Shown here one piece after another: positions 5,899 through 6,991 of a stretch of 6,991 bases of DNA (positions are counted from its first letter, which is position 1; the number at the start of each line of letters is the position of its first letter). The translations under genes were made by a program, and so were the position numbers. The stretch is taken from positions 1,665 to 8,655 of the forward strand of contig DHCD01000054.1 in assembly GCA_002398105.1 (NCBI GenBank), written 5' to 3'. The notes beneath the pieces were generated by a model. It worked only from the letters and a program-made list of their open reading frames with translations. It had not been told where the DNA came from and did not search any database. Origin of the DNA: Syntrophomonas sp. UBA4911. Its GTDB lineage: Bacteria; Bacillota; Syntrophomonadia; Syntrophomonadales; Syntrophomonadaceae.

Positions 5899-5956
5899 TA
5901 CCGGGGTATGTTTTGACCGTTGAAGGGAAAATGAATTAATCGGGGGAGAAGAATAA

Positions 5957-6991
5957 ATGCCTGGGTATAATATTGAAGACATCAGCGAAGTCCTGGTGGA
6001 GAGCACCTTTATGGCGCTGGTGATAGTGGACAGGGATGCCCGCATCACCTTGATGAACCAAACCTTTCTGGATTTGCTGGGCCTGAGCCGAGACCAGGCG
6101 GTGGGCCGGCACGTGCTGGAGGTGCTGCCCCACTCCGAGCTTCCCGAGGTACTGAAAACCGGCAGGATTGACAAGGCCGACATATGGCCCATCAACGGGA
6201 ACGATACTGTGGTAACCCGTTTCCCTATCGTAAAAGATGGAGAAATAGTAGGGGCCATCGGGCAAAGTTTTTTCCTGGATATGTCCGGCGCCCGGATTCT
6301 GATGCAAAAACTGCAGGAAACCGAAGAAGAATTCAGCGCTTATTGTGATGCTTTAATTGAAAGTCCTTATATGGTATACGTAAGCGTAAACAAACAAGGT
6401 TTTATCACCCTCATGAATCAGACCTACCTGGACGAGCTGGGACTGGAGAAAAAGGACGTTATCGGCAAGTATATACTGGAAGTAATACCTGCCTCCCAAC
6501 TGCCTGAAGTGCTCAAGACCGGCCGGGTGGATAAAGCTGATATCTGGCCCATCAACGGCCGGGATACCATCGTCACCCGCCTGCCGATAATCAAAAACGG
6601 AGAAATTATCGGGGCTACCGGCAAGAGCCTTTTCCTGGATGTTTCCGGAGTCAAAATCATGATGCAGAAGCTGAAGGAAACGGAAAAAGAGTTTAAGGCT
6701 CTGTCCGAAGCTTTGATTGAAAGCCCCTATATGCTCTATGTCATCGTAGACAAGGATGGCATAATCACCGCCATGAACCAAACCTTCCTGGACATTCTGG
6801 AAATGCAGAAAGAAGAGGTGGTGGGCAAACACGTTCTGGATATCCTGCCCAACTCGGAACTGCCGGAGATTCTGAAGACCGGGCGGGTTGATGAAGCGGT
6901 CATCTGGTCCATCAAGGGGCGGGACACTATCATGAGTCGGATGCCGGTTATGGAAAATGGCAAGATAATCGGCGCCATTGCCAAGAGCCTC
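5957..6991 (+). CDS. Tandem PAS-domain sensory protein, partial at the right edge (possible sigma-54 activator)
   Basis: The frame from ATG 5957 stays open for 345 codons to the window edge, so the C-terminus and output domain are missing. GGAG (5945-5948) lies 8 nt before the start, and the nearby upstream ATG (5931) stops after two codons. The protein is three copies of a 120-residue PAS unit. MNQTFLD or MNQTYLD recurs at 33, 153 and 273; LPEVLKTGR or LPEILKTGR at 62, 182 and 302; and IWPING or IWSIKG at 76, 196 and 316. Units are joined by charged helical linkers such as LQETEEEF (119-126), likely signalling coiled coils. No membrane segment or signal peptide is seen, so this part is cytosolic. 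The LPEVLKTG and PI-NGE-IGA blocks are, from memory, frequent in PAS domains of sigma-54-dependent activators of anaerobic Bacillota. A histidine kinase or diguanylate cyclase output is also possible. The bound ligand is unknown. Confidence 0.88.
   Translation, partial: MPGYNIEDISEVLVESTFMALVIVDRDARITLMNQTFLDLLGLSRDQAVGRHVLEVLPHSELPEVLKTGRIDKADIWPINGNDTVVTRFPIVKDGEIVGAIGQSFFLDMSGARILMQKLQETEEEFSAYCDALIESPYMVYVSVNKQGFITLMNQTYLDELGLEKKDVIGKYILEVIPASQLPEVLKTGRVDKADIWPINGRDTIVTRLPIIKNGEIIGATGKSLFLDVSGVKIMMQKLKETEKEFKALSEALIESPYMLYVIVDKDGIITAMNQTFLDILEMQKEEVVGKHVLDILPNSELPEILKTGRVDEAVIWSIKGRDTIMSRMPVMENGKIIGAIAKSL
5999..6991 (+). repeat. Three coding tandem repeats of 360 bp (PAS units)
   Basis: The same Glu codon of the unit start falls at 5999, 6359 and 6719, an exact 360-bp (120-codon) period, with the third unit cut by the edge. 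Protein identity between units is high while many codon third positions differ, for example in the LPEVLKTGR block. The duplications are therefore not very recent, and selection has kept both unit length and sequence. Confidence 0.9.

Noticed and set aside
5898..5909. Small inverted repeat ATACC/GGTAT followed by TGTTTT after the YitT gene
   Set aside because: The five-bp arms leave only a 2-nt loop, so the real stem is about four pairs, and the T-run is short. Too weak to call a terminator.
5936..6832. Minus-strand frames of 123 to 181 codons opposite the PAS-repeat gene
   Set aside because: Their internal similarity is only the reverse reading of the 360-bp repeats. The plus frame carries PAS motifs, a ribosome binding site and continuous coding across all three units.
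1..6991. Search for CRISPR arrays, insertion sequences, tRNA or rRNA genes and defence genes
   Set aside because: The only sizeable direct repeats are the coding PAS units. No transposase-like frame, terminal inverted repeats, tRNA cloverleaf or rRNA-like sequence was recognised.

Overview
The window looks like chromosomal DNA of an anaerobic, probably spore-forming member of the Bacillota (Clostridia, of the Desulfotomaculum / Syntrophomonas / Desulfitobacterium kind). This is inferred from gene content and style, not from a database match. DegV and YitT/DUF2179 proteins are typical of Bacillota, ribosome binding sites are strong AAGGAG/AGGAGG types, base composition is moderate, and the molybdopterin enzyme resembles the orphan catalytic subunits common in anaerobes.

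Layout, left to right. (1) 1-195: no gene; two hairpins of unknown role lie at the left edge, followed by a terminator that serves the minus-strand gene to its right. (2) 196-2274, minus: cytosolic molybdopterin oxidoreductase catalytic subunit of the DMSO reductase superfamily, with an Asp where the second cluster cysteine normally sits. (3) 2275-2593: divergent intergenic region with a sigma-A-like promoter for the plus-strand gene, an overlapping palindrome, and a palindromic hairpin touching the ribosome binding site of the molybdoenzyme. (4) 2594-3466, plus: DegV/FakB-family fatty-acid-binding protein. (5) 3467-3540: convergent gap with a GC-rich hairpin. (6) 3541-4731, minus: 12-helix major facilitator transporter starting at GTG. 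(7) 4732-5025: divergent intergenic region with a promoter for the transporter, a perfect 16-bp palindrome, and an imperfect sigma-54-like element just before the next ribosome binding site. (8) 5026-5898, plus: YitT-family membrane protein. (9) 5957-6991, plus, cut by the right edge: a protein made of three PAS repeats with an exact 360-bp period. It is probably the sensory part of a larger regulator, perhaps a sigma-54 activator.

The genes do not form one pathway. The only plausible functional coupling visible is between the YitT gene and the PAS protein, which lie 58 bp apart on the same strand. I see no CRISPR array, transposase, tRNA or rRNA. I see no clearly undescribed multi-gene system. 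The points most worth following are the altered iron-sulfur motif, the exact PAS repeat, and the palindrome plus sigma-54-like arrangement upstream of YitT.
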